A stretch of 58,616 nucleotides of DNA from Alphaproteobacteria bacterium (GTDB taxonomy: Bacteria > Pseudomonadota > Alphaproteobacteria > Micropepsales > Micropepsaceae). The translations under genes were made by a program, and so were the position numbers. The stretch covers positions 1-58,616 of the forward strand of contig JAGWNK010000024.1 of assembly GCA_028871345.1 (NCBI GenBank). Direction: 5' to 3'. Under the pieces are notes generated by a model. It made no database searches, had not been told where the DNA came from, and saw only the letters and a program-made list of their open reading frames with translations. Shown here one piece after another: positions 1-10,115 of the stretch (positions are counted from its first letter, which is position 1; each line of letters begins with the position of its first letter).

Positions 1-2
1 AG

Positions 3-2663
3 CGCCGGCCGATGCCGGTCCTCGGCATCACCGGCACCGGCGGTTCGGGCAAGTCTTCGCTGTGCGACGAGCTGATCCGGCGATTCCGTCTCGACAGCGA
101 CAAGTTCAAGATTGCGGTTCTGGCCATCGACCCCTCCAGGCGCAAGACCGGCGGTGCGCTTTTGGGCGACCGCATTCGCATGAACGCGATCGATGCCCCG
201 CAAATCTACATGCGCTCGATCGCCACCCGCGACTCCGGCAGCGAAGTGCCGGGTTTCATGCCGAACGCCGTGAAGGCCTGCCGTGCGGCCGGCTTCGACA
301 TGATGATCGTCGAAACGCCCGGCATCGGCCAAGGCAACGCCGCCATTGCCGCCCTCGCCGATATTTCGCTTTACGTCATGACGCCGGAATTCGGCGCTGC
401 GTCCCAGCTCGAAAAGATCGACATGCTCGATTTTGCGGATTTGGTGGCGATCAACAAATTCGACCGCAAGGGCGCCGAGGACGCGCTCAGGGATGTGCGC
501 ACGCAGGTGCAGCGCAATCGGAATGCGTTTTCCCGGCCGGTGGAAAGCATGCCGGTCTATGGCGCCATCGCCGCGCGGTTCCAGGACGACGGCGTGACGG
601 GTCTTTATCTCGGGTTGCGCGATCTATTGGCGGAAAAAGGCTTCGCCCCGCCGCCGAGCCGGTTCGAACCGCATCCCGGCCATGTGCCGTCGCCGCGCCC
701 GGCGATCGTGCCGCCGTCGCGCCAGCGTTATTTGGCCGAGATTGCCCATACGGTGCGCGATTATCACAAGAGCGTTGCGCGCCAGGTCGCTCTCGCCCGC
801 GAAATCCAGCAATTGAAAGCCGCCCGGCACATACTGGAAAAAAACGGAAGCGACGGCACGGCACTCGCCTCCTTGATCGCCGAACGCGAGAAACGCCAGG
901 ACGAGCGCGCCAGGGTGTCGATCGAAGTCTGGCCGAAAGTGAAAGAGTCCTATTCCGGCGACGACTATGTCGTGAAAGTGCGCGACAAGGAGATCCGGAC
1001 GCGCCAGGTCGCCGTCACGTTGTCGGGAACGCATGTTCGCAAGGTGGCGCTTCCCCGCTACGAAGATCATGGCGAGCTCTTGCGCTGGCTCTTGACCGAG
1101 AATTTGCCCGGTTCCTTTCCCTATACGGCCGGCGTCTTTTCGTTCAAACGCGAGGGCGAGGATCCGACGCGCATGTTCGCGGGCGAAGGCGATCCGTTCC
1201 GCACCAATGCCCGCTTCAAATATCTGTCGAAGGACTCCGACGCGAAGAGACTGTCCACCGCTTTCGATTCGGTCACGCTTTACGGATGGGACCCGGACGA
1301 ACGGCCCGATATCTACGGCAAGATCGGCAATTCCGGCGTCTCCATTGCCACGCTCGACGATATGAAGGTGCTTTATTCGGGCTTCGATCTCTGCTCGCCT
1401 TCGACGTCGGTTTCGATGACGATCAACGGCCCGGCGCCGATGCTGCTCGCGATGTTTTTCAACACCGCCATCGATCGGCAGCTCGATAAGTTCGAACAGG
1501 AGAACGGGCGCAAGCCGGCGGATGAGGAAGCGCAAAAGATTCGCGCCTGGACGCTCGAAAACGTGCGCGGCACGGTGCAGGCCGACATTCTGAAGGAGGA
1601 TCAGGGGCAGAACACCTGCATCTTCTCGACGGAATTCGCGCTCAAGATGATGGGCGACATCCAGGAATATTTCGTCCGCAACAAGGTCAGGAATTTCTAT
1701 TCGGTCTCGATTTCGGGCTATCATATCGCGGAAGCCGGCGCGAACCCGATCTCGCAGCTCGCCTTCACGCTCGCCAACGGCTTTACCTTCGTCGAATCCT
1801 ATCTGGCGCGCGGTATGAATGTTGATGGCTTTGCCCCGAACCTCAGCTTCTTCTTTTCCAACGGAATGGATCCCGAATACACGGTGATCGGCCGGGTTGC
1901 GCGCAGGATTTGGGCAATCGCCATGCGTTTCAAGTACGGTGCCAACGAGCGCGCGCAGAAGCTCAAGTACCACATCCAGACGTCCGGCCGGTCGCTGCAC
2001 GCCCAGGAGATGGATTTCAACGATATCCGGACGACATTGCAGGCCCTGATCGCGATCTACGACAATTGCAACAGTCTTCACACCAACGCCTTCGACGAGG
2101 CCTACACGACGCCGACGGAGAACTCGGTCCGTCGCGCCATGGCGATCCAGATGATCATCAACCGGGAATGGGGATTGGCCCGCAACGAGAACCCCAACCA
2201 GGGATCGTTCGTCATCGAGGAACTGACCGATCTCGTCGAAGAAGCCGTGCTGCAGGAATTCGAGCGTATCGCCGAGCGCGGCGGCGTCCTGGGCGCCATG
2301 GAGACAGGCTATCAGCGCGGCAAGATCCAGGAGGAAAGCCTGGGTTACGAACATAAGAAACACGACGGCAGCCTGCCGATTGTCGGAGTGAACACCTTCC
2401 TCAACCCGCACCGGGCGGTGACGGCGGCGCCCCAGCTGCAGCGCTCGACCGCGCGTGAAAAGGATGGCCAGATCCAGCGGCTGCGCGACTTCCAGCGCGC
2501 CCACGCCGAAGAAGCGCCGCAAATGCGCGAACGGCTGAGACAAGCGGTGATCCGAAACGAGAACGTGTTCGCCGTCCTGATGGAAGCCGTGCGCTGCTGC
2601 TCGCTGGGCCAGATCAGCGACACACTGTTCGACGCGGGTGGTCAGTACCGGCGAAACATGTGA
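3..2663 (+). CDS. icmF: Fused isobutyryl-CoA mutase IcmF (5' truncated by window edge)
   Basis: Adenosylcobalamin-dependent isobutyryl-CoA/n-butyryl-CoA mutase with a built-in MeaB-type GTPase chaperone. The reading frame is open to the first base. Counting from ATG 12, the visible 883 residues begin at the G-domain P-loop (GTGGSGKSS, residues 7-15), so the N-terminal cobalamin-binding domain lies outside the window and ATG 12 is not the true start. A linker at about 215-310 leads into the acyl-CoA mutase barrel, recognisable by SMTINGPAP (near 458) and [14 protein letters not shown] (near 567). Family members are about 1050-1100 residues, so some 150-200 are missing. The order B12 domain, G domain, mutase distinguishes IcmF from methylmalonyl-CoA mutase plus separate MeaB. 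The stop overlaps the next gene's ATG. The precise acyl-CoA substrate cannot be read from sequence alone. Confidence 0.9.
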   Translation, partial: RRPMPVLGITGTGGSGKSSLCDELIRRFRLDSDKFKIAVLAIDPSRRKTGGALLGDRIRMNAIDAPQIYMRSIATRDSGSEVPGFMPNAVKACRAAGFDMMIVETPGIGQGNAAIAALADISLYVMTPEFGAASQLEKIDMLDFADLVAINKFDRKGAEDALRDVRTQVQRNRNAFSRPVESMPVYGAIAARFQDDGVTGLYLGLRDLLAEKGFAPPPSRFEPHPGHVPSPRPAIVPPSRQRYLAEIAHTVRDYHKSVARQVALAREIQQLKAARHILEKNGSDGTALASLIAEREKRQDERARVSIEVWPKVKESYSGDDYVVKVRDKEIRTRQVAVTLSGTHVRKVALPRYEDHGELLRWLLTENLPGSFPYTAGVFSFKREGEDPTRMFAGEGDPFRTNARFKYLSKDSDAKRLSTAFDSVTLYGWDPDERPDIYGKIGNSGVSIATLDDMKVLYSGFDLCSPSTSVSMTINGPAPMLLAMFFNTAIDRQLDKFEQENGRKPADEEAQKIRAWTLENVRGTVQADILKEDQGQNTCIFSTEFALKMMGDIQEYFVRNKVRNFYSVSISGYHIAEAGANPISQLAFTLANGFTFVESYLARGMNVDGFAPNLSFFFSNGMDPEYTVIGRVARRIWAIAMRFKYGANERAQKLKYHIQTSGRSLHAQEMDFNDIRTTLQALIAIYDNCNSLHTNAFDEAYTTPTENSVRRAMAIQMIINREWGLARNENPNQGSFVIEELTDLVEEAVLQEFERIAERGGVLGAMETGYQRGKIQEESLGYEHKKHDGSLPIVGVNTFLNPHRAVTAAPQLQRSTAREKDGQIQRLRDFQRAHAEEAPQMRERLRQAVIRNENVFAVLMEAVRCCSLGQISDTLFDAGGQYRRNM

Positions 2664-3361
2664 TGCTGGCAGCGATAAGGGACGCGATCGAGGCGCAGGG
2701 ATTGGCCTACCGCGGCGCCTTCCACCCTGACGTGGACGACATGCTGTCCTGGGCGCGCACACTTGTTCTTCTCGGCTTCGACGGGCGCCAGGGATGGGAT
2801 GCATTTGCGGCATCCTCCGAAGCACGTGATGGCGAACCGAACGGGCTCGACCGCTGGTCCCGGCGCGTGGTCGGTGCGCTCGCAACGGCACATGAGGCCA
2901 CGGCGTTGTTTCCGTTCAACGGTCCTCCCTGGCTGCCGTTTCAGCGATGGGCACAGAAGGCCGAACCCCTCCACCCCTCGCCACTCGGGATGCTGGTCCA
3001 TCCCGACTGGGGATTGTGGCATTCCTGGCGCGGGGCGCTGGCGTTCACCACGCGGTTTGACCTGCCTCCTCCCGATATCCGCTCCGGTCCCTGCGAAACC
3101 TGCGTCCCCAAACCATGCTTAAGTGCTTGTCCGGTCGCCGCCTTTGGGCCCGCAGGATACGACGTGAAGCGCTGCGTCGACCATCTCGACAGATCACGCG
3201 GCGCCGACTGTATGGACGGCTGCCCCGTACGCCGGGCCTGCCCGGTCGGCCGGGCTCATCGGTACAGCGCACAACAGGCAGGCTTTCATATGCGGGCATT
3301 TCGCGGGGCACAGCGACGAGACGCCCCGTCAATCCGTCCACCCATCGATGATGCCTTGTAG
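2660..3361 (+). CDS. 4Fe-4S ferredoxin-like protein downstream of icmF
   Basis: A 232-233 residue soluble protein with a C-terminal cysteine-rich region: CETC then PCLSACP, followed about 30 residues later by [15 protein letters not shown]. These spacings suggest one or two [4Fe-4S] clusters in a ferredoxin-like fold, somewhat like the reductive-dehalogenase/QueG type of Fe-S domain. The N-terminal 120 residues are unassigned and contain many Trp and Pro. The start is GTG 2660 or ATG 2663; both overlap the icmF stop, which implies translational coupling. It may donate electrons in cobalamin reactivation for IcmF, but that is inference from position only. Its 3' end overlaps the convergent BtuF-like gene by about 33 bases. 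Confidence 0.7.
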   Translation: MMLAAIRDAIEAQGLAYRGAFHPDVDDMLSWARTLVLLGFDGRQGWDAFAASSEARDGEPNGLDRWSRRVVGALATAHEATALFPFNGPPWLPFQRWAQKAEPLHPSPLGMLVHPDWGLWHSWRGALAFTTRFDLPPPDIRSGPCETCVPKPCLSACPVAAFGPAGYDVKRCVDHLDRSRGADCMDGCPVRRACPVGRAHRYSAQQAGFHMRAFRGAQRRDAPSIRPPIDDAL

Positions 3362-4114
3362 CGCCTTCAGACCATCTGTGAGAGCCGCCGGCCCCGGCTG
3401 AAGGATGATGGAAGACTTTATCTCGTAGAGCCTGTTATTGCGTACCGCCGGCACGTCGGAGAATTCCGGGCGCGCCTTCACTCGTGCCGGGTTGAATTTC
3501 TTTCCGCACCACGACCCGATGATGATGTCGGGACGAGCCGCGACAACCTCTTCGGGCGTCACGATGCGGTCCCTTGCGCCCGCTTGCTTGGCACGGTCGG
3601 GAAAGACGTCAACGCCGCCCGCGATCTCGACCAATTCCGACACCCAGCCGATGCCTGAAATCAAAGGGTCATCCCATTCTTCGAAGAAAACCCTGGGCCT
3701 GCGTTCGATCGTTGAGGACCGCCTGCAAGCTTCCGCCAACGCTGCTTCCATCGATCCCGCCAACGCTGCGGCCTTCGTGGCCGCGCCGACGATCGCGCCC
3801 AACATTCTCACCATGTCGAGAATGCCGGCGACGGTGCGCTGATTGAAGGCGTGAACTTCGAGCCCATGGCGGATCAGATCGGCAACGATATCAGCCTGAA
3901 TGTCTGAAAATGTAAGAACCAGGTCCGGCCTCAGCGCGGTGATTTTTCCGATGTTCGCCGAGGTAAAGGCGCTGACTCTCGGCTTTTCGCGTCGCGCCTG
4001 CGGCGGTCGGACAACGTAGCCTGAGATACCTACTATGCGGTCCTGCTCGCCCAGGAGGTACAGTGTCTCGACCGTTTCCTCGGTTAGGCAGACGATACGA
4101 TTGGGCGGCGACAT
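3329..4114 (-). CDS. BtuF/FepB-like periplasmic-binding-protein fold, probably cobalamin-binding
   Basis: A 261-residue protein of the helical-backbone metal/cobalamin-binding family (TroA/BtuF superfamily). Visible features are the N-terminal lobe (RIVCLTEETVETLYLLG, then the ALRPDLVLTF strand), a linking helix with TVAGILDMVRMLG, and the C-terminal lobe with EWDDPLISGIGWVSELVEIAGG and VAARPDIIIGSW. There is no signal peptide or lipobox: the protein starts directly with MSPPNRIVCLT. It therefore belongs to the signal-less subset often annotated 'cobalamin-binding protein', or the true start was missed. Proximity to the B12-dependent icmF supports a corrinoid link. It converges on the upstream Fe-S gene. 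No BtuC/BtuD partner is present in the window. Confidence 0.75.
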   Translation of the reverse strand: MSPPNRIVCLTEETVETLYLLGEQDRIVGISGYVVRPPQARREKPRVSAFTSANIGKITALRPDLVLTFSDIQADIVADLIRHGLEVHAFNQRTVAGILDMVRMLGAIVGAATKAAALAGSMEAALAEACRRSSTIERRPRVFFEEWDDPLISGIGWVSELVEIAGGVDVFPDRAKQAGARDRIVTPEEVVAARPDIIIGSWCGKKFNPARVKARPEFSDVPAVRNNRLYEIKSSIILQPGPAALTDGLKALQGIIDGWTD

Positions 4115-4297
4115 GGCATGAATCCGGACGTTCCGACAACGTCGATCCTATCGACTGCGGCGGAAGTCCGCCATATGCGGCCGGAACCTGAGGCGGGCGT
4201 GCGATTCGACAATCAAGTGCGCGATGTCAACAAGGACGGCATGGCCGGCGATGGAATGCCGACGCGGCCATGGACGTTGATGCGATACGCCGCCGGT

Positions 4298-4756
4298 TCA
4301 GCGCTTTGCGCCATACAGATCCAGAAGCTGGAGCCTGGCGGCTTGCAGTCGCTGGGAGAGAATCGGCATGAAGCGCTTCATCAGATCGTAGCCGAGGGAG
4401 TGGTTGTCCTCGCACTTGTCGCGCAGGCAAGTCGCATCCAGAGCGATAGCGCGAGTCAGTTCCAGCGCCTGCGCATCAAGCCCCCAGCGATAGGGTGGCA
4501 CCAGCCAGGACGCACCGACGATTTCATTCGCACTCACCGTCTTGATCGTGATCCTGCGTTCGGGTGTCGCGATCTGGATCGCAACGCGCCCGGTCCTGAG
4601 CAGGTAGAATTCCTTGGCCGTGTCGCCTTCCCGCGCGAGATATTGACCGGCTTCGAACCGGACATTCTTGGCGCATCCGGAAAGAAGGTCCGTGAACTCC
4701 TCTTTCATGCCCGCAAAGAATGGATGCTCCCGTATGATGCGTTCGAGTCCTTCCAT
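4298..4756 (-). CDS. Single-domain cyclic nucleotide-binding protein (Crp-like sensor domain)
   Basis: A 152-residue protein that is essentially one cyclic nucleotide-binding (cNMP) beta-barrel: HPFFAGMKEEF, the FEAGQYLAREGD turn, FYLLRTGRVAI, and NEIVGASWLVPPYRW in the place of the phosphate-binding cassette. The C-terminus is a helix (MKRFMPILSQRLQAARLQLL) with no helix-turn-helix, so it is not a Crp/FNR regulator by itself. Similar stand-alone domains sit next to hydrogenase gene clusters in other bacteria, and here it is divergent from hypCAB. A GGGGAG ribosome site precedes the ATG. Ligand and partner are unknown. Confidence 0.75.
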   Translation of the reverse strand: MEGLERIIREHPFFAGMKEEFTDLLSGCAKNVRFEAGQYLAREGDTAKEFYLLRTGRVAIQIATPERRITIKTVSANEIVGASWLVPPYRWGLDAQALELTRAIALDATCLRDKCEDNHSLGYDLMKRFMPILSQRLQAARLQLLDLYGAKR

Positions 4757-5444
4757 ACCGCTCCCCTTTCTTGGTCCGCGATTGCGGCTTGCGGCGACGT
4801 TATCGGCAATACTGATTCCAATGGCGCAACTTCACGACGAAGGGTTCGTCCAGTTCGCCGGATCGCATGTTCTCACCGAGAACCGCCCATACGTGGATTG
4901 CTGGTTTCAAGACAGGGCACTCGCGCTTAGCGGTCGCCCCTGCGAAGGCGTCCCTCCCGGTCTTGTCGATGATGGCGTCATCCAGCGCCGTGACGTGGTC
5001 CCGGGTCATCTGACCGCCATGTCCACCTGCACTTCGCGCGACCCTTTATCGCGCGATTCAACGCGTCGTACGTCTGGATATTTGGTCGCAGGAGACCACG
5101 ACGGCCGGATCGAGCCTAAGGAAATCGTCGTGAAATTGCGACACGCGCAGGCGTGACGCGGTCCGTGCTTGTCTGGTCCGAACCCTGCAATGATACCGGC
5201 AAGCGTCTCCTGATCGCCCGTTGCTGCACAACGGTCTCAAGGGCGATTCGGCAAGGCCGTTGACGAAATTGAAGCGGGCGGAGGACGGGCCGCGGAAGAC
5301 TGTGTCGCACCGGGCGTAGATCATTTCATCCCGACCCGTCAGGACGTATGATGGTGCGACTGTTCTGTTGGATCAATGACGCCGTCGCCGGCATGCCGCG
5401 CTCGGGCGGTGTGGATCGGACGATTGGGACAGGAACGGCGCGTC
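4757..5444. other. 688-bp intergenic region between the cNMP protein and hypC, no gene supported
   Basis: Short frames exist on both strands (for example minus 4800-5009 and 5058-5324), but none has a recognisable domain, consistent ribosome site or gene-like neighbour spacing. Parts of the minus strand look weakly protein-like and change frame, so a decayed gene is possible. Promoters for the divergent cNMP gene and hypCAB must lie here. No convincing -24/-12 or FNR box was found. Confidence 0.4.
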
Positions 5445-5684
5445 ATGTGTGTCGGTATGCCGATGCGGGTCGTGCAACGTGACGGGCATCTCGCGCGCTG
5501 CGAAGTGAACGGCGCCGAGCACACCGTCAGTCTGTTCCTCCTGCAGAACGAGATGGTCGAGCCGGGTGACCATGTGATGGTGCATGTCGGCTATGCCATC
5601 CAGAAGTTGAGCCAGGCGGAAGCCGAAAAGGTGTGGGACGCCCTCAGGCAGGCGCTGGCGGCGTTGGATGCCCCCGATGCATGA
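5445..5684 (+). CDS. hypC: Hydrogenase maturation chaperone HypC (copy 1)
   Basis: HypC/HupF family chaperone that carries the Fe(CN)2CO group with HypD and hands it to the [NiFe] large subunit. The protein is 79 residues when started at ATG 5445, giving the family's invariant N-terminus Met-Cys (MCVGMPMRVV) whose Cys2 is essential; an AGGA element lies about 10 bases upstream. A longer in-frame extension to 5376 is ignored because the family requires Cys at position 2. The C-terminal helix (KLSQAEAEKVWDALRQAL) is typical. It overlaps hypA by 8 bases. Being next to hypA and hypB, it may be dedicated to the Hyf-type hydrogenase, as HycC/HybG-like paralogues are. Confidence 0.88.
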   Translation: MCVGMPMRVVQRDGHLARCEVNGAEHTVSLFLLQNEMVEPGDHVMVHVGYAIQKLSQAEAEKVWDALRQALAALDAPDA

Positions 5685-6033
5685 GCTGTCGATCTGCTTG
5701 AGCCTTTTGCGCGAAGTGGAGCGCGCCGCTCGCGGCCGTTCGGTGACGGAAATCACGCTTGCCGTGGGACCGCTGTCGGGAGTCGAACCGCAACAGCTCA
5801 AGCGCGCCTTTGCTGTGGCGCGGGCGGGCACGATCGCGAAGGACGCCGAGCTCATCTGTCGCATGAGACCCGTCTGTTTCGCATGTTCGGCATGCGGCCA
5901 GGAAGTGGAAGCGCCGCTCGACGCACTGAGCTGCCCATCGTGCGGAGACTGGCAGGTCAGGCTACGGTCGGGTGACAAATTGTTGCTCGAAAGTGTGACG
6001 CTGGCTGACGGAGTCGAAAAGGCGAATTTGTGA
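5677..6033 (+). CDS. hypA: Hydrogenase nickel incorporation protein HypA
   Basis: 118-residue nickel metallochaperone that works with HypB to insert Ni into the hydrogenase large subunit. The start at ATG 5677 gives the canonical MHELSI N-terminus, where Met1-His2-Glu3 bind Ni; an upstream ATG at 5668 would destroy that site. The structural zinc site is CxxC (C70, C73) and CxxC (C86, C89), with C67 just before. Length and spacing match the family. It overlaps hypC at its start, and its stop overlaps the hypB ATG (TGATG), indicating a translationally coupled hypCAB unit. Confidence 0.93.
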   Translation: MHELSICLSLLREVERAARGRSVTEITLAVGPLSGVEPQQLKRAFAVARAGTIAKDAELICRMRPVCFACSACGQEVEAPLDALSCPSCGDWQVRLRSGDKLLLESVTLADGVEKANL

Positions 6034-6818
6034 TGTGTGAACAATGTGGTTGCTCACTGACCCATGAACGTATGCAGCTGTCCGATGACAAGGGCATCGT
6101 GTCATCAACGCCCGCAGATCCGCACGCCATCGCGGTCATCACGAACATCCTGCGCGAAAACGACGAGCTGGCGGCGCACAACCGCAGTCATCTGGGCGCC
6201 CACGGCGTGTTGGCGATCAACCTCATGTCGTCGCCTGGGTCGGGCAAGACGAGTCTCATCGAATCCACGATCGACGCCATTGGCGGGCGGCTGCGTATCG
6301 CCGTGATCGAAGGCGACATCGAGACCGAGAACGATGCCGCGCGCGTGCGCGCCAAGGGCGTGCCGGCGGTACAGATCACCACCGGCCAGACCTGCCACCT
6401 CGACGCTCATATGGTGCACCAGGCGCTGCATCGTCTCGACCTGCACGCTGTCGACCTCCTGTTTATCGAGAACGTCGGCAATCTCGTTTGTCCGGCGAGC
6501 TTTGACCTCGGCCAGCACGCCAATGTGACGCTGCTCTCGGTAACCGAGGGCGACGACAAGCCGGTGAAGTACCCCGCCATGTTCCGTATCAGCGACCTGG
6601 TACTGCTCGCGAAATGCGACCTCCTGCCAGTGCTGGACGATTTCGACCCTGATAAGGCGCGCGCCCATGTCCGTGCGCTTGCCAACCCGGCACCAATACT
6701 CGAGGTTTCGGCGCGCCGTCCGGAATCGCTCTTGCGCTGGATCGCCTGGTTGGAAGAACGGCGTGCCAGTCTGGGGGAGCTGAGCAGCCGCAATCCTCAC
6801 GCGATGCCGCCAGGATAA
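6033..6818 (+). CDS. hypB: Hydrogenase nickel incorporation GTPase HypB
   Basis: 261-residue SIMIBI-class GTPase that drives Ni delivery with HypA. The N-terminus MCEQCGC contains the high-affinity Ni motif CxxCxC (C2, C5, C7). The P-loop is SSPGSGKTS (residues 66-74); GDIETENDA is switch I; ENVGNLVCP carries the conserved Cys of the G-domain metal site; and LLAKCDLL is the G4-like region. There is no poly-His stretch between the Cys motif and the G-domain, so this is not a nickel-storing HypB. ATG 6033 is preferred over GTG 6030, since it gives the normal Met-Cys start. Confidence 0.94.
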   Translation: MCEQCGCSLTHERMQLSDDKGIVSSTPADPHAIAVITNILRENDELAAHNRSHLGAHGVLAINLMSSPGSGKTSLIESTIDAIGGRLRIAVIEGDIETENDAARVRAKGVPAVQITTGQTCHLDAHMVHQALHRLDLHAVDLLFIENVGNLVCPASFDLGQHANVTLLSVTEGDDKPVKYPAMFRISDLVLLAKCDLLPVLDDFDPDKARAHVRALANPAPILEVSARRPESLLRWIAWLEERRASLGELSSRNPHAMPPG

Positions 6819-6906
6819 GCGTTGCCCGGACCGCTGTACGAATCGGAGGCCGTCGCCGGGCGCCGCCGATGGCTGTCGCGCGCGATATCGCTCAATCGGG
6901 ACCGGG

Positions 6907-7374
6907 CTAAGGCAGCGGCAGCGTAAGCCAGGCGTCCAATGACGGCCCGCCTTGCAGCGCCGTGTGGATGCTGCGGACCGCACGTTCAACGGCGTCGGAC
7001 ATCGGATATCCGAAAGCGACGACGCGAGGCTGGATGCCGAGCAGTCGCACATCGGGAACGGTTTCGCGCAGCGTCGCGATCAGGAACGAGAGCGGCAAAT
7101 CGTGGGTGGTCACGATGAAGCGTTCCGCGATGAAACGGTCATCGACGATGCGGATCTCGCCGACTTCCAGTTCCATCTCAGCCGCATCGACGACGAGTAC
7201 CCGCTCGGGCGCGATGGCGCGCACCTGATGCACGACATTCTCCGGTGCCGAAGCTCCATTCACCACCTGCCAACCCGGCGCCGGTGAACGTCGCAGCAGT
7301 GAGGCAAGCAGCGGTCCGGCGCCATCGTCGCCCATCATTCTGTTGCCCACCGTCAATACGACTTGGCCGTTCAT
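6907..7374 (-). CDS. hycI: HycI-type hydrogenase maturation endopeptidase
   Basis: 155-residue aspartic-type protease that removes the C-terminal tail of the hydrogenase large subunit after Ni insertion. The fold signature GNRMMGDDGAG starts at residue 10, and the Ni-ligand triad is D16, D63 and H91 (in TTHDLPLS), matching HycI rather than the HybD/HupD group, which has Glu in the first site. Last gene of the minus-strand arm; its start overlaps hycH by 4 bases. The adjacent HyfG homologue is the obvious substrate. It converges on hypB. Confidence 0.88.
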   Translation of the reverse strand: MNGQVVLTVGNRMMGDDGAGPLLASLLRRSPAPGWQVVNGASAPENVVHQVRAIAPERVLVVDAAEMELEVGEIRIVDDRFIAERFIVTTHDLPLSFLIATLRETVPDVRLLGIQPRVVAFGYPMSDAVERAVRSIHTALQGGPSLDAWLTLPLP

Positions 7375-7775
7375 GCCTGCCGTCGCACCATCAGCGTAAG
7401 CGCGGGTTCGCGGTCGATCGCCTGCAAGGCTTGATCGAACCCGTCAGTCCATTGCCGTGCTTCGGCGGCGAATTTCGTCCGGGCCATGTCGAGTGACCTG
7501 CGCAACGACGCAGTGTGACTCGCATCGATTGCGATCTCGCCGAAGCGGCGCAATCCTTCGAGCTTGCGCTTGGCCTCGCCTTCCGGCAGCAGCGCAACGG
7601 CATCAAGATAGCGGTCGTAGTCGCAGGTGAGGAACGGTTTGAAGGTGTCGATGACGCCGACATGGTGGCCGACGCCCAGGGAATAATAGAGCACCTGGGT
7701 GGCATCCGGCGGCGGTGCCTGCCCCTTCTGCAGAAACTTGCTGCTGAGCTGATAGAAGACGACCCGGCCGCTCAC
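7371..7775 (-). CDS. hycH: HycH-family formate hydrogenlyase maturation protein
   Basis: 134 residues, close to the ~136 of E. coli HycH, a soluble factor of unclear biochemical role needed for assembly of formate hydrogenlyase-type hydrogenases. The recognisable block is [20 protein letters not shown], with an N-terminal [11 protein letters not shown] strand. It starts with GTG and overlaps its neighbours by 4 bases on both sides (small subunit upstream, hycI downstream). Presence of HycH and HycI together indicates a group 4a-like (Hyc/Hyf) hydrogenase rather than an Ech, Mbh or CooH relative. Confidence 0.8.
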   Translation of the reverse strand: MSGRVVFYQLSSKFLQKGQAPPPDATQVLYYSLGVGHHVGVIDTFKPFLTCDYDRYLDAVALLPEGEAKRKLEGLRRFGEIAIDASHTASLRRSLDMARTKFAAEARQWTDGFDQALQAIDREPALTLMVRRQA

Positions 7776-8563
7776 GGGCCTGACCCTGCACTTTCTTGCG
7801 TGCAGATTGCCGAGAGGCGGTGCACGATTTCGCTCAACCTGGGGTCGTTCTCGCGCGCCAGGAAATCCGCGACCCGCGCTTCGAGCGGCCGCACATCTTC
7901 GCGTTCGCTCAGCGTCAGGAACTCCTCCACAATTTCCCGTCCCTGACGATATCCCGCCATGCGACGGGCTTCGCGTTCCAGCGCGACGCGCAAGCGAAGC
8001 GGGGTCGCCGGATGGGCGGGCGCCACTTGTTCGTTTTCCGCCTCGACATGACGGCTAGCATTGAGCTTCTGTCCGAGCATGCCGAGTGCCAACGCGAAGC
8101 CGTAGATCGCGGCCGCCGGCGTCGGCGGGCAGCCCGGGATGAAGACATCGACGGGAAGGATCTTGTCGATGCCGCCCCAAACACAATAAAGGTCGTGGAA
8201 AATGCCGCCGGTGCAACCACAGGCACCGAAGGCGATCACGATTTTCGGGGTTGGTGCGGCGTCGTAAGCGCGCAGAGCCGGACGGCGCATCGCTCGCGTC
8301 ACCGCGCCGGTGCAGAGGATGACGTCGGCGTGGCGGGGCGACGACACGACCTTGATGCCGAAGCGCTCTGCGTCGAAGACGGGCGTGATTGCAGCGAAAA
8401 TCTCGATGTCGCACGCGTTGCAGCCGCCGCAATCGATGCGGTACACATAGACCGAACGGCGGATGTCGTGGAGCAGCGCTTGCTTCAGCCGGGCCATCTC
8501 GTCGTGCTGGTTCTGCGCCGACGCCGCGGCGCTGGGAGGAGCGGCAGCCGTTTGCGTGCTCAT
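7772..8563 (-). CDS. hyfI: [NiFe]-hydrogenase small subunit, HycG/HyfI type
   Basis: 263-residue peripheral subunit of a group 4 hydrogenase, homologous to NuoB, holding the proximal [4Fe-4S] cluster between the NiFe site and the ferredoxin subunits. Cluster region: [12 protein letters not shown] (C45, C48, C51), GACGCTGG (C115, C117) and PGCPP (C145). Unlike NuoB (about 160-190 residues), it has the long C-terminal extension typical of HycG (~255). An Ala/Ser/Gln-rich N-terminus precedes the core. It sits 10 bases after fdsB and overlaps hycH, so the small subunit is co-transcribed with formate dehydrogenase diaphorase genes. Confidence 0.92.
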   Translation of the reverse strand: MSTQTAAAPPSAAASAQNQHDEMARLKQALLHDIRRSVYVYRIDCGGCNACDIEIFAAITPVFDAERFGIKVVSSPRHADVILCTGAVTRAMRRPALRAYDAAPTPKIVIAFGACGCTGGIFHDLYCVWGGIDKILPVDVFIPGCPPTPAAAIYGFALALGMLGQKLNASRHVEAENEQVAPAHPATPLRLRVALEREARRMAGYRQGREIVEEFLTLSEREDVRPLEARVADFLARENDPRLSEIVHRLSAICTQESAGSGP

Positions 8564-8573
8564 GGCGTCAACC

Positions 8574-10115
8574 TCATTCTGCTGCGACGCGCCGGAAATC
8601 CTCTGGGAAATGCCTGATGGCGCTCATTACAGGATACGGCACGGCGCCGCCCAAGGCGCATAGCGAGCCGTACTTCATGGTGTTGCAGAGGTCCTCGACG
8701 AGCATCAAATTCTCGGCGATGCGCTCGCCTTTCCTGATCCGAGCGATGGTTTCGGCGCCGCGCACCGCGCCGATCCGGCATGGCGTGCACTTGCCACAGG
8801 ACTCGAGCGCGCAGAACTCCATCGCGAAATGCGCCTGTCGGGCCATGTCGACGGTATCGTCGAACACCACGACACCGCCATGACCGATCATGCCGTCGTG
8901 GGCGGCGAAGGCCTCGTAGTCGAAAGGCGTGTCGAACAGCGCGCGGGGAAAATAGGCGCCCAACGGGCCGCCGACCTGTACGGCACGCACAGGACGGCCA
9001 GACGCCGTGCCACCGCCGATGTCGTCCACGATTTCGCCAAGCGTGAGGCCGAAGCCGGCCTCGAACAGGCCCGGATGCCTGACGTTGCCGCCGAGCTGGA
9101 TCGGCATGGTTCCGCGCGAGCGCCCCATGCCGAAGTCCCGGTAAAAGGTCGCGCCGCGCTCGACGATGCTCGGCACTGACGCCAGTGAGATCACGTTGTT
9201 GACCACCGTAGGCATGCCGAACAGGCCGTGGTGAGCGGGCAGTGGCGGTTTGGCGCGCACCATGCCGCGCCGCCCCTCCAGGCTTTCCAGCAAAGAGGTC
9301 TCCTCGCCGCAGACATAGGCGCCGGCTCCAACGCACAGCTCGATGCCGAAGTCGAAGCCTGATCCGGCAACGCTCTTGCCCAACAGATTGGCGCGCTGCG
9401 CGGCGGCGATCGCCGCTACCAGGATGCGCCTGGCATGCGGGTATTCTGAGCGCAAATAGATGTAGCCTCTGGTGGCACCGACGGCGATCCCGGCTATCAC
9501 CATGCCTTCGATCAGGAGGAAAGGGTCTCCTTCCATGATCATCCGGTCGGCGTAGGTTCCGGAATCTCCTTCGTCCGCATTGCAGACGATATATTTCTGG
9601 GCGCCCTCCGCCTCGCGTGCCGTTTTCCATTTGATGCCTGTCGGAAATCCGGCTCCCCCACGGCCGCGCAGACCGGATTGGACAATTTCCTCGACGATAC
9701 CCGCGGGTCCCATGGCCAGCGCACGCCGCAAGCCGGCCGTCCCGCCATGTGCGCGGTAGTCCTCGATCGACAGAGGTTGAACGATTCCGCAGCGTGCGAA
9801 GGTCAGCCGGGTTTGCCGTTTGAGGAAGGGAATCTCCTCGGCGACGCCGAGCCGCAAGCGATGCACTCCCCCGCTCAATATTCCGCTGTCCAGCAAGGAT
9901 TCCACGTCGGCGATCGCAACCGGGCCATAGGCGATCCGCCCTTTGGCCGTCTCCACCTCCAGCATCGGCTCCAGCCAATAAAGGCCGCGCGATCCGGTTC
10001 GTACGATGTCAAGTGGAATCTGCCGACGTCGCGCGGCGGACTCGAATGCCGCCGCGACCTCATCGGCGCCGACAGCGAGCGCGCCAGAATCGCAGGGGAT
10101 GTAGATCCTGGTCAT
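8574..10115 (-). CDS. fdsB: NAD-dependent formate dehydrogenase beta subunit FdsB (NuoF-like)
   Basis: 513-residue flavoprotein that passes electrons between the FDH Fe-S chain and NAD+. The start at ATG 10115 ([16 protein letters not shown]) is chosen because it overlaps the fdsG stop by 4 bases and gives the FdsB N-terminal thioredoxin-like domain. The NuoF core follows: [14 protein letters not shown] and [14 protein letters not shown] (FMN/NADH site), [19 protein letters not shown], then a [4Fe-4S] motif [11 protein letters not shown] with a fourth Cys downstream. Length is close to known FdsB (about 500). A longer frame upstream is just fdsG antisense of another frame. First two genes of the minus arm are fdsG-fdsB. 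Confidence 0.9.
   Translation of the reverse strand: MTRIYIPCDSGALAVGADEVAAAFESAARRRQIPLDIVRTGSRGLYWLEPMLEVETAKGRIAYGPVAIADVESLLDSGILSGGVHRLRLGVAEEIPFLKRQTRLTFARCGIVQPLSIEDYRAHGGTAGLRRALAMGPAGIVEEIVQSGLRGRGGAGFPTGIKWKTAREAEGAQKYIVCNADEGDSGTYADRMIMEGDPFLLIEGMVIAGIAVGATRGYIYLRSEYPHARRILVAAIAAAQRANLLGKSVAGSGFDFGIELCVGAGAYVCGEETSLLESLEGRRGMVRAKPPLPAHHGLFGMPTVVNNVISLASVPSIVERGATFYRDFGMGRSRGTMPIQLGGNVRHPGLFEAGFGLTLGEIVDDIGGGTASGRPVRAVQVGGPLGAYFPRALFDTPFDYEAFAAHDGMIGHGGVVVFDDTVDMARQAHFAMEFCALESCGKCTPCRIGAVRGAETIARIRKGERIAENLMLVEDLCNTMKYGSLCALGGAVPYPVMSAIRHFPEDFRRVAAE

Noticed and set aside
4800..5324. Small minus-strand protein genes upstream of hypC
   Set aside because: No domain, no ribosome site and inconsistent frame; noted only as possible decay.
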